In this document: piece by piece, positions 12,100 through 23,800 of the stretch
How positions within the stretch are numbered: the first letter of the stretch is position 1
Layout of the letters: each line of letters opens with the position of its first letter
DNA from: Spongilla lacustris
Lineage: Eukaryota; Porifera; Demospongiae; Spongillida; Spongillidae
DNA length: 64,000 bases
Reading direction: 5' to 3'
NCBI GenBank assembly: GCA_949361645.1
Contig: OX442426.1
Span: 4,763,327-4,827,326, forward strand
Notes under the pieces: model-generated
Databases searched by the model: none
Told to the model about the DNA's origin: nothing
Seen by the model: only the letters and a program-made list of their open reading frames with translations
Position numbers and translations under genes: made by a program

Positions 12100-14200
12100 A
12101 TGTAAGTAACCACTATATAGTTATTTACTGTCTCCCCTTAGTATTATTTGGCTTGATACTGTCAGGATTCGATATTATCCAATGAATGCGTGCATCACAT
12201 TGTTGTATTGTTACAAAGTTGTCTGAACTAGATCATAAAGCTATAATATTGAGGGTACTAAGACATATTTGGCACCCCAATGCCAAAATAGTACGGACTA
12301 TGTCAATCACTTTTCTGCATCACATCCTGAGATCTTGATGTAAACTTTCATATTTCTTTCACTTGATATAAATCACTTATTATCAACAAACCGTAATAAT
12401 ATTAATCATTTGCAAAATAGATCTACCTGAATAAGATTGCAAATCTTTGCCAATAAAGTGCAGACGCTGGTACATGTGTGATAGGCATCAAATTGAAGCT
12501 CATTCTTAGCACAACTGACCTGTGTGAATCATTTTTCAGCGAGTTGAAATGGTTAAATATGGAACTTGCATATTACTTTACACAATAGAGGTCACTTGTC
12601 AATATATGTATATTATATTGTAGTTATTGATATAGTCTGTGTTTTCCAAAAATCAAAAAGTTATATCAGTAATCCCTAGGCACCAAACTCAGCTACATGT
12701 ACTAGTAAACCTGAAGTCTGGCATTTCATTTTTTATAGACCTACATGTGAAGTATGTGGTGTTTACTATCGGGGAAGTGGTATCTTCATCCCTCCCACCA
12801 CAAGTATCCAAACTGTGGTTTATTAGTTACCATGACTATACGACTCAGCACTATTTATGTCAAATTGTAATTTATTATTACGTGTTGAGTGCTAATTGTG
12901 ACAATGGGAGAGCCATCACTTCCTGCCACCACTGGTTCCAAGCTACTGTCCCCATTGTCCGAATTGGTTAGACAATGTGATTCAATGGCCATCCCACTCT
13001 AAATTATTTTATACCAATTTCCCCACGCAGTATATTTGAAGTGGTGTAATTTTGGTGGGATTTGGATTGGCAATGCACTCAGGAACCAAACAAACACAAG
13101 TGGATGGGACGTGGATGCAACAACTGTAATTTTTACAAGAGGAGATTATCGGTATTGCAGTTGGACTAACAGTACGATATTGCAAAAGGTCACTACTTCG
13201 TGAGGTCAATTCGTCCCAACGATGCAAAGTTGAAGGGTGACTGATATTTGGATTTGGCAACCTGTTGGGGGATGCCAGCTGAGCAGTTAGAAAGAAGTTT
13301 GAGATGGTAGTGCCGAAACATGCATGAGTACGCTTAGTTTGGGCCAGATTGTCCCAACTATGAATGAATCAATTTGTCAAATCCTTAAAGACAAAAACGT
13401 GCATTAATTTAGTGCTCGATACCCACTACTTCAGTATTAAATTGCAAAAAAATGTACATGCATGTATTAATTTTGTAAAACTCTGGGGTAGTAAACTTTG
13501 TTTCCGTATTTAAGGCAGCGTTCACAGGATGATATTCATTCCTAAGTAATCAATGGCGGACTGATCTTGACTACACAATTTTGATCGACGACAAGATTCA
13601 AAGTCCTATAGCTAAGGTAGGCTGTATTTTTTATACGGAGGTTTAGTAATAAACACACAGCCATGTATATGCGCGCATGCGCTTGTTACTGTATGACATA
13701 AGCAAACCCGCGCTCTAGCTGTCACCTCTCTCCTCTCTTCCGATCTCTCCTTGTGTTAACTTTGTCTTACTTCTCTCGTCCCCTCCCGTGAGCTTCTCTC
13801 TACCTCTCTCTTTCCCATTATCTCTTCCCTCCCCTTCTCTCCGTCATTCTCTAATATAAAGTACAGGTGGCTGGGACAGTTTTTTTTGGATTGAATTACA
13901 TGTACATGTATATATGAAGGGTTGTATTGCATGGGTATTGACGTCGCGGGGGGCAAATGGTCTTACCAAAAAGTTCCGGCCGGACCACTTTTGGCTGCCA
14001 CAGTGTACTGTAGTGCGCTGCCATACAGAAGTGGTCCGACCTTGCCAAAAGTTGTCGTCCGACTTTGGCTGCTAAAAGTGGTCCGCAGATTCAGAACTTT
14101 TTCACAACTGCTCCAGTATGTCATGCTCTATGGTATGGTATGGTATTCTCGCTAACGTTATATACATTTACAGTATTACCACACTCAATTGATTAAGCAA
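12100..14200. repeat. Unit A repeat block without recognised gene
   Basis: Non-coding DNA shared with 45,930-46,105 and 47,873-51,050. Part of it (about 13,485-13,640: GGCAGCGTTCACAGGATGAT, ATCGACGACAAGATTCAAAG, AGGTAGGCTGTATTTTT) also occurs at 43,140-43,190 and 44,272-44,312, so it is a dispersed repeat. Includes a CT-rich tract at 13,725-13,850. Confidence 0.6.
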
Positions 14201-14201
14201 A

Positions 14202-14753
14202 TAAATTGCAGACACCATACATGTACATTCATGCGTTTTAAAAAAATAACAATGATACATTGAAATTACATGCAGCATTGCTTGAAATCAGTGAAATTGA
14301 TCAAAACAAACGGTTGTTACATCTGTTCCACAGCAAAGCCTTACAACATGCAATCATTTCCTTCTGTATATACGAACGTAACAAAATTTTTTTTTTATTT
14401 TTTTTTAAATATATATATTTTTTAATGGTACATTATAGTACTAAACTTACAGCAAATACACACACATACAGCCATTATACATATCACATAACTTATGAGA
14501 CATTACTGGATGATTGCGTTACAAATACATACATGTATACATGTATCTGCTACCAACTTCCTACAAGTGGTAGCAGATAGTTATATTTGTAACGCAATCA
14601 TCCAGTAATGTAATTTTTGCTGTGGAACAGATGTAACGACCGTTCGTTTCGACCAATTCCACTACATTCAAGCATTGCTGCATGTAATTTCAATGTGTCA
14701 TTGTTATTTTTGTTTAAAACGCATGAATGTACATGTATGGTGTCTGGAATTTA
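14202..14753. mobile_element. Foldback element, about 550 bp
   Basis: Left arm starting TAAATTGCAGACACCATACA pairs with a right arm ending TGTATGGTGTCTGGAATTTA. Both carry TTCATGCGTTTTAAA, AACAATGA, AAATTACATGCAGCA-type sequence, and inner arms GCGTTACAAAT / ATTTGTAACGC. Unit B (51,055-51,300) keeps only the left half. Confidence 0.75.
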
Positions 14754-15636
14754 CGATTTCATAATTTCCGACTGTACAAATGCTTGCTAACAGATTAATT
14801 GCTCGGTGAAAAGAAACATTGTTGAACACTTCGTCTGGGCGCCGGGCACACATATAAATCAACACTGGGAGTGCCCTCCCTCAAAATATGGGGTGCACGC
14901 GCAGTGGGCACGGCAATTTAAATACGATCGCGCTCGCTACCACTGTGGCGTTTATATATATGTTGCAACACAAAACACGTTTTTTGACTCAAAACATTGC
15001 ACGTAAGACGTTACCGATTATTTGCTAAGTTTTCAATTAACTAATTGACTTCCGTCCGGGTTTACGCAAGCGGTAAACAATATACGTAAACATGAGGTAA
15101 AGCTCAGGTTTGTACATGTTTACTTATGTTTACAACGAAGCAAACCTACGCAATAGTGTAAAGGTGGTAAAGCCTGCATGGATTTACGCATGTTTACGCA
15201 TCGCAAATATGATGGTAAATGTTACTGTAACATTTAATTGGCATAGCTTCACACTTCCTCGTAAAAGTCAGATCTATATTTAGCACTACTGAGTGTGACA
15301 GCTTTTATTTTTAGAACTTCAAATTGGTTAGCGTTGCAATAAACATAAACAAATAGCAGTACACAACACGCAAGGAAATTAATAGTCAACTTTGCAGCAT
15401 GGCGCAGGTGGGTACTGCACGAGGAAGGGTTCACTCCGTGCCACCATTTGCGCTGCTCTCCTGGTGCGCCTTTGCTCAATGGAACCCCCATATCTTCCTC
15501 TTCCTCTGTGGACAGATTATGTTTTCTACACGAAGCATATATACATGTATATTTTACTTACTTTTGACGAGCTGACGAAGTTTCTGTACAATTGCATGGC
15601 ATGCCATGCATGCACGGTGAACATGTTTTCAAGGTT

Positions 15637-15893
15637 ACAAGATATTAAAAACATTCTCTCTGAGAAAGTTGGTGGTATATAGGATTTGAAGGCAATGGTT
15701 GTGTAAAAAGGAAGGGAACAAGGGATCAATAATGATACAAACATTTTGAATAGTCCTATATTTAGCACTTATGTACTACATTTCACGTTGCTAAATATAT
15801 AGGGCTATTCAAGTATCATCATTGATCCCTTGTTCTCTACCTTTTTACACAACCAAATCCTATATGCCACCAACTTTCTCAGAGAGAGTGTTT
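15637..15893. mobile_element. Palindromic MITE, copy 2
   Basis: Same family as 241-489: ACAAGATATTAAAAACATTC, GGATTTGAAGGCAATGG and GAAGGGAACAAGGGATC in the left arm; GATCCCTTGTTC, ACACAACC, AAATCCTATAT and CACCAACTTTCTC in the right arm. Followed by the same 350-bp flank (15,900-16,260). Lies in DNA of unit A that has no counterpart in unit B. Confidence 0.8.
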
Positions 15894-16261
15894 GTGTCGT
15901 TCATTCTTATTTTAATTAGTGGCGGGGCCCTAGCCGCCCTACTACCCGACCAAACGCGGTAGTAGGACCCGACCGACTACTCAGTAGTATACATGTACTT
16001 CAAAACTGTTTATTCAACTTTATTGCCTATAGCAACACAATGTATACAGTTATGTCACATTTGCAGCTGTTCTAGATCGAAACTCGCGCGCCAAGCTTTA
16101 TGCACTCCCTTGATAACAGCTCAGTTGAATTCAACACTGATTTGCATGCTAGCGTCACAAGCAGACGCCCGGATTCGCATTGTACCAGAGATAATGATTG
16201 TACCAAACTCGGAAGGAGTATCACTGTTGGCATTCCTGTCGTCGTTTAGCTCACCTCTTTA

Positions 16262-19200
16262 ATCAATTAAGGCAGACAATAGCTGAACAAAGCTAGCTAT
16301 ACGTAGCTGATGGACGTGGCTTGTTGGGATAAACCGATCACAAATTCTAATTATGAAACAATGCCATGGGATCGCATAGCTAACTCTCCATATTATGTAA
16401 CGATTACGTATATTGGTTACATGCTTTATTTATATATCTGCATGATACATGAAGATGTTTTTTCAGGAAACACTACAGCCGTTGGTATAATTGGCACTCG
16501 TTATTATAGGTAGTTTACACGAATTTTAAAAATAGATATTCAAGTTATAAAATTAGCACAACTGGAAAGAGCGTGGAAAATGCATTATAATGGTATATCA
16601 TATGTGCAGATATCGTTCATATTACGAACAATAATGAACATTTTGTAACCAAAAAAAAAAGAGACGCGGTAGTCAATACCATAAACAATGGACGCAGCAA
16701 ATATAAAATTGGCACGGTAATGGTGTAATGCGGTAAAGTTAATAATATATTATGTATATTCATAATTTAATTTTCTGACCCTATAGAGGCTCTTGGTATC
16801 TTACAAAAACGGATTTTGCTTACTGTGCAATGCTATATGACAAAATAGGATTAGGGCACTTCTATATATATAATTATACACATAATACAGCAAATATGAT
16901 AAGTCAAAAGTGGTAACAAAACTCAACATCACCTCTCATCTGGAACCCAGCCACTTAGCATCAGAAACAAGTTCATCTCAGTATCACTGGTGGCTTCCAG
17001 AACAGAAATATTTTTCTTAAACTTGCTACTTTGGACTTTCCACTCCTTTAAAGTTTTCCTTAAGATATTGAGCCTGAGATTGTGATATTTTTTCTTTTCT
17101 TTTCTATATATGTATATATATTGTATTGAGGTGACATTTAATAAAAAAAACTTTCTTGGGGAGAGCTCTCATCTGGGGGTCACTGATGATATTCAGTAAT
17201 AATGCTTTCTGATATCATGTTGGTGGTTATGAGTTTTGTCAAACCTATGTGAGCACACTACAATCAGAATGCAGTGGTTTTGTAATTGATGGCATAAGGT
17301 ATTTTTGGTTTGCACACTGATATTTGGTGGCCTGGCTGAATCAAAGGTGATGATACTGGGTTTGGCCAAGGCAAGACTTCCAAATTTTTTTTTTTAATGA
17401 CTCTATTATTTACTACAGTATTTCTTGCCCTGGCAACATATTTGACTTAGTTTTGATGTAGTGGTGCCCTGGAAAGTAGAAAAATCCTTTTCATAATAAT
17501 GGTACTTGAAGAATTTTGTCATCATTAATGCCTCATAAGGTTTAGTCTCTCGTGCCATGACGTAATATTACGTCTGTTCACTAACGCCAACATTCCGTGA
17601 CAAGCAGGAATGGCTGTAGTCACGAGCAAGGAATGCAATTATCATCCACAAATATTCTAGAAGGCGTGTCGGCCTGAGCTCACTACTAATGGCCACATGC
17701 AACAAGATTTTCCTGGTACACTGGACTCATGAGCATATCAAACCAGCGTTCTTCGCAATGTAGCACCTTGAGGCTGAAAACCACGATGTACAGTCCTCTC
17801 TTGTTCAAAATGCTACCACTTGTACCACTATCTAGGCTTCTACCCCACCATCATCACCAACACGTAGTCCTGTATCTAGCTATGTATCTAGCTAGTGTAA
17901 GCTTAGCTAAAAGCTTCATCAGTAGGTGGGGTCACAAATTTACTCATCTACTGAACCATGTTCATTGAACAAAAGCCTTTATATGGGTCTATACTCCATG
18001 ATGTCAATTGAATACCCTGCAAAGAGGGTTAAGAGTGTCACTGGTGTAAACCTTAAATCATACCTTTCACCAACCTCATCATATTACTAGACTGATAAAT
18101 TTGAGGACAGTTCAGTAGGAGATAACGATGATGGTCATGTAGAAGATGATGGCTTTGGAGGAGATGATGGTCAGTACTAGGTGATGGTTATGTAAATAGT
18201 GGTGGTTGTGGAGGAAGTGATGGTTCTATAAACAGTTACTATACAGCCCCTTACGCAAGTTTTCAAGTGGGAGGGGGAGTGCAGTTTTTTTTTTAATTAA
18301 AGGGACCAACTAGCATGCATGTGTTAATTCCAAATGTTCTTTATTATGTGAAGTAATTTTGCCTGCTAATTTTAGCTGCTTTAATCTCTTGTACTATCTC
18401 AAATAACTCAATATGTCATCCCATTATATTCAACAACTCTTTCTGCAAGATATATGTATATAGCAGTGTTAATTGCAGATGAATATATAAGTGGGTACAC
18501 AGTATATGATTGTGATTGGACATGAGCTGTGCATTGTTTAGCTCAAAAAAGAATAGCTTCAATGATAAACTTCAGGATCACCCTGTTTTATCCATTGTGG
18601 CAATACGTTTCAGGGTGCTCTATATCATGCTGGCCAATGTTTGAGCTGTAAACATTGATTGGTGATGTTTTTTACAGCTGCCATGTGTTTTCATGAAATT
18701 TATTCCACCAAAAACAGGGTTGATTCACAAAGCAATCCATAGCAACACAGTTATCACTAAAGAGTGCACAATAAGATTTTTTAATCTTCAACTACAGTAC
18801 TGTACACCAAATCCAAGGGTACATATACAACCATTTAAGCTGAAATCATCTGTTGTACTTCCCAAACAAAGCACAAGTGAATGAATGATCATGTTATGCT
18901 TTTTAAACAATTTTAACAAAGCATACTTTTCAGTAGCTGCATGCCAGTGCGAAAATTTCTGCTTACAGTCAATGCATATGTTACCAATGTCTGCATGGGT
19001 GAAAACTGTCTCCAGGCTGGCTTAAAATAGGAGTCGTACCTAGTTAATTATTAATTAGTAATTATGCAAATCTGCAAACCTTTTTTTCCTTATGAACCTT
19101 ACTAAGGGTACTATTTGATAAGCTTTCTAGTTTGCATATCTCCAATCTTGGTTGTTGTTGGTTTGATTTCAGCTTGTTTTGTAATGCATAGCCATTGCAA

Positions 19201-19440
19201 TGTTGAGCATTATTAACACCTTTTAACTGCTCAATTCAAGGAGTTGATTTTCTCCAAACCATTATTTCAAAAGTGCTGATTGATTCATGATGTGAAGTAT
19301 TGTATGTACATGTACCAAAACTGTATAATAATAACTTTTATTTTAACTGTACAAAATTGTGCAACCAATTTGCCATTGTTTGTAGTCTGATTAATTATTG
19401 CATTAAATATTGTCATAGTAATACACGACAGTACTGAATT
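16262..19440. other. Unit A-specific spacer, mostly unrecognised
   Basis: AT-rich DNA absent from unit B, where the (CCCT)n array directly follows GGCGCAGGTGGG. Apart from one exon-like minus-strand stretch near 17 kb, no coding signal was seen. A GATGATGG-rich patch lies at 18,120-18,240. Confidence 0.5.
16929..17102 (-). other. Exon-like open stretch, possible 3' terminal coding exon
   Basis: The minus strand is open for about 58 codons from an AG at about 17,103 to a TGA at 16,929. Readable segments are LNILRKTLKEWKVQSSKFKK, ISVLEATSDTEMNLFLML and SGWVPDER before the stop. The acidic/basic pattern and tryptophans look protein-like, but no family is recognised and no partner exon was found upstream. 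Confidence 0.25.
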
Positions 19441-19454
19441 ATTTACATGTACAT

Positions 19455-20693
19455 CTCCCTCCCTCCCTCCCTCCCTCCCTCCCTCCCTCCCTCCCTCCCT
19501 CCCTCCCTCCCTCCCTCCCTCCCTCCCTCCCTCCCTCCCTCCCTCCCTCCCTCCCTCCCTCCCTCCCTCCCTCCCTCCCTCCCTCCCTCCCTCCCTCCCT
19601 CCCTCCCTCCCTCCCTCCCTCCCTCCCTCCCTCCCTCCCTCCCTCCCTCCCTCCCTCCCTCCCTCCCTCCCTCCCTCCCTCCCTCCCTCCCTCCCTCCCT
19701 CCCTCCCTCCCTCCCTCCCTCCCTCCCTCCCTCCCTCCCTCCCTCCCTCCCTCCCTCCCTCCCTCCCTCCCTCCCTCCCTCCCTCCCTCCCTCCCTCCCT
19801 CCCTCCCTCCCTCCCTCCCTCCCTCCCTCCCTCCCTCCCTCCCTCCCTCCCTCCCTCCCTCCCTCCCTCCCTCCCTCCCTCCCTCCCTCCCTCCCTCCCT
19901 CCCTCCCTCCCTCCCTCCCTCCCTCCCTCCCTCCCTCCCTCCCTCCCTCCCTCCCTCCCTCCCTCCCTCCCTCCCTCCCTCCCTCCCTCCCTCCCTCCCT
20001 CCCTCCCTCCCTCCCTCCCTCCCTCCCTCCCTCCCTCCCTCCCTCCCTCCCTCCCTCCCTCCCTCCCTCCCTCCCTCCCTCCCTCCCTCCCTCCCTCCCT
20101 CCCTCCCTCCCTCCCTCCCTCCCTCCCTCCCTCCCTCCCTCCCTCCCTCCCTCCCTCCCTCCCTCCCTCCCTCCCTCCCTCCCTCCCTCCCTCCCTCCCT
20201 CCCTCCCTCCCTCCCTCCCTCCCTCCCTCCCTCCCTCCCTCCCTCCCTCCCTCCCTCCCTCCCTCCCTCCCTCCCTCCCTCCCTCCCTCCCTCCCTCCCT
20301 CCCTCCCTCCCTCCCTCCCTCCCTCCCTCCCTCCCTCCCTCCCTCCCTCCCTCCCTCCCTCCCTCCCTCCCTCCCTCCCTCCCTCCCTCCCTCCCTCCCT
20401 CCCTCCCTCCCTCCCTCCCTCCCTCCCTCCCTCCCTCCCTCCCTCCCTCCCTCCCTCCCTCCCTCCCTCCCTCCCTCCCTCCCTCCCTCCCTCCCTCCCT
20501 CCCTCCCTCCCTCCCTCCCTCCCTCCCTCCCTCCCTCCCTCCCTCCCTCCCTCCCTCCCTCCCTCCCTCCCTCCCTCCCTCCCTCCCTCCCTCCCTCCCT
20601 CCCTCCCTCCCTCCCTCCCTCCCTCCCTCCCTCCCTCCCTCCCTCCCTCCCTCCCTCCCTCCCTCCCTCCCTCCCTCCCTCCCTCCCTCCCTC
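19455..20693. repeat. (CCCT)n microsatellite, about 310 units, 204 bp upstream of RTK-A
   Basis: Uninterrupted tetranucleotide array of 1.24 kb. The minus strand is (AGGG)n and therefore a continuous potential G-quadruplex tract. It ends at 20,693, 204 bp before the RTK-A start codon. The long SLPP- or REGG-repeat open frames across it are artefacts of a 12-bp coding period. Confidence 0.98.
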
Positions 20694-20896
20694 AGGACCT
20701 AGTAGATATACCATTGTAGCTGAATTGTGGCTTCCTTGCCATGAAGAGTTTGTGATTGTACTTACATTTATGTACATACATAATAAATCATTTATTTATA
20801 TCATTGCAGTTTTAAATGGGCAACTTTACACAATGATAGTTTGATGTACACTCTTTTTTGATTAAATGTACTGCCCCAATTCCTACCTCCTATAGA

Positions 20897-23800
20897 ATGT
20901 GGATTGATCGTTGCTCATTAGTTATTGTCATTGCAGGTATGTTGTGAAATACATGTACAGCTACATGATATGTGTGATACATTGTCTATATATATTTTTT
21001 GTTTTTCCATTGCAAGTACACATACAAGGGATTGCTGCATGTTCATTTGGAAATAACCTCACTCAGCTTACATCCTCATCACAAAGTGGTCTTATTGTGA
21101 ATACAGCAAATGTAGCACAGTGTCCCGGGAATGCTACCACATGGAACATGTGCTATTACAGTTCAACCACTGACCAGTCAAGCACAGTGTACATTGGTGT
21201 TTACAGGTCAGGCAATAACCAATACGCCCTGGTCCCAGGATCACCTTCAAACTACACGATATCAAAACCTCAATCTTCACCCACCTACTCTTGCATCAAT
21301 TTCTCAATACCTCTGTCCCAGCAGTTCATGGTACAAATGGGAGATGTCATTGCAGCATGTGTGCAACCATCAGGTGGTGGTACTAGTGGTGGTGGTGGTG
21401 ATGTTCCTCGTGGTGGTGGTGATGTTCCTCGTGGTGGTGGTGATGTTCCTCGTGGTGGTGGTGATGTTCCTCGTGGTGGTGGTGGTGATGTTCCTCGTGG
21501 TGGTGGTGATGTTCCTCGTGGTGGTGGTTGTCTGGGTATTGTAGCCAGTACTAATGGTTCAGCACAAATACTAGTGATGATGATGCCAATGTGTGGACCA
21601 CTACCACCAGCACTACCAAGCCCTATTATGGGGCTAGGAATCATGCTCCTGCCCATAGCTCTCCATGTATCACTTGGTATGTCATATTCCTGATGTGCAC
21701 TTTACCATCCTTTAGTTGTGTTCATTTAGATGTCAATGAGTGTGCAGTGAACAATGGAGGGTGTAGCCAGATATGTGTGGACACTTCCGTGAGCTACAAC
21801 TGTACCTGCTACCCAGGTTTTATACTTGCTTTGGATAAAAGTAACTGCTCAGGTAAGCATTGAAAGTAGGAATACATGTAAAGAAAGAACAAATGCTTTG
21901 TTGTATCATGACTTTACTAGCATGTACTGAATTTGTATATCTCCAAATCAGTTATCACTTCAAGCAGTATTCCTACAAGCACTGTTCGTACAAGCACTGT
22001 TCCTACAAGCACTGTTCCTACAAGCACTGTTTCTGCAAGCACTGTTCCTATAAGCACTGTTCATACAAGCTCTTCTGGTGAGGCACTTCTAAAGCTTAAT
22101 TTTGGGGTTATGTTTGTTCTTTAATCACTTTTTTATGTGGTTACATACACAGGTACATGCATAGATATGTTCTGCACGGATGCGTATCTTGGCCGGTTAT
22201 GTAACGGGCCACCCATTATGTAACCGGCCGTCCAGTTACGTAACCGGTCGATGGTTACGCATCCGTGCGGAACAGTTATACTCTGAAGACACCTTTAACA
22301 TGCAACTATACTTACACATTTGGTACCAACATATTAATATGTGCTGGTGGTTGGATTGCTTAAGTATAGTGCTATCCTATAGAATTTGACCAAGATGGAA
22401 TGCCTGCTAACAAGGAAATTAAATTTGGTGAATCGGGGAAGATTAATTGTTTAGTTTTTTTTTTTGTAAATAGATAGCTCTAACTGACATGTTATTACTA
22501 CCTGTATATGTTGTCAAGGGCTTCTAACTCAGGCAATAGGTAAATCAGATGAAAGGAAGATAAGCATATTAAAGAGATAGAAACCATGTGTTGTTTAAAA
22601 CTAAGAATACTCGGCTGATATCTTTCCTTGTGCCGGTACGAAACATACATGTTTTACAACATGTTCCCTTTTCATGTGGATTATTTACCATTACAATTCT
22701 TCATCGATAATTCAAGACCCTAAATGCTAGCCGCAAACACAGCGTAATAAATGTTTTACCATCTTTAATTGTATACATGTGTTGCATGCATGTAAGAATG
22801 ACAGTCATACATGTATGTACATGTGCATGTATGTAATTGTAGCAAATTTATATTTATCAGTTAATATTAATAGCCCAAATCATCAATGAACAATTTGCCT
22901 AATGCATATCACTATAAAGATAATTCTCATCTCATACATGTATATGTATGGTAATTATTAATTACTGCCAGCTTTCATTACATGTACATGTACAAACAGT
23001 ATAGTTTGACTAAATGGAATGAACACGAATGTCTACCTGTCAAGTCAGGCGAAGGACCAGAAAAAGGTCAAATGCTCTTATTTTGAGGGACACCGAGGTA
23101 CATTTACCCCTATTGCAATTGAAACATCAGGAGTACCTCGTCCTCTTTCCATTAAAAATACTCAATAATTCACATCCTACTTGTAACAGCTTTCAGCTTT
23201 CTATCCCTCTATTGTTTTAGCACTGTACCACAAAGTAGATGTTAATTATTAAATAAAGCATGGCCAATTATTTATACAAGGAGTGCAGTTATATTTAGAA
23301 TGAATTGCCATATGGAAATTTACATGTATTTACAGGTACATTTACTCTAGCATGCCCATGATAGCACACTCCACCCCATCTCTTGGTTCTTTTAATTAAT
23401 TTCATTTATTTAGAAGAGTGATATGAAGTGTGAAACAGAGTTCAATCCTTGATAAATAGGCTGAATGGTACAATGAAAAAACAGAACTAATAATAATATA
23501 TTCCACTTAACGTAATACTTATGTACATGTACATGTACACCTATATGTGTGAAATCAATACGGGTAGCTCAATTTACCTGTTTGCATTTGGTTTAGTGTC
23601 ATGTATGAAGACTGTATACGAAATGTTTGTTCTACACTGTATGTACATTTTTTCCCCCTGGACCATCCATAACAACTGCAGATCGTCCCTTTGGACCATT
23701 CACTACGCTATGAATGGTCCCCCTAGGACCATCCATGGCACCATAGATGGTCCCCCTTGGCCACAGATGGTTCCCCCCCAAATTAAAAAAAAAAAACATA

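Noticed and set aside
19443..20844. Very long open frames encoding SLPP or REGG repeats over both CCCT arrays (also 52,967-54,169)
   Set aside because: A tetranucleotide repeat without stops stays open in every frame; no splice or start evidence and the length differs between copies. Microsatellite, not a proline-rich protein.
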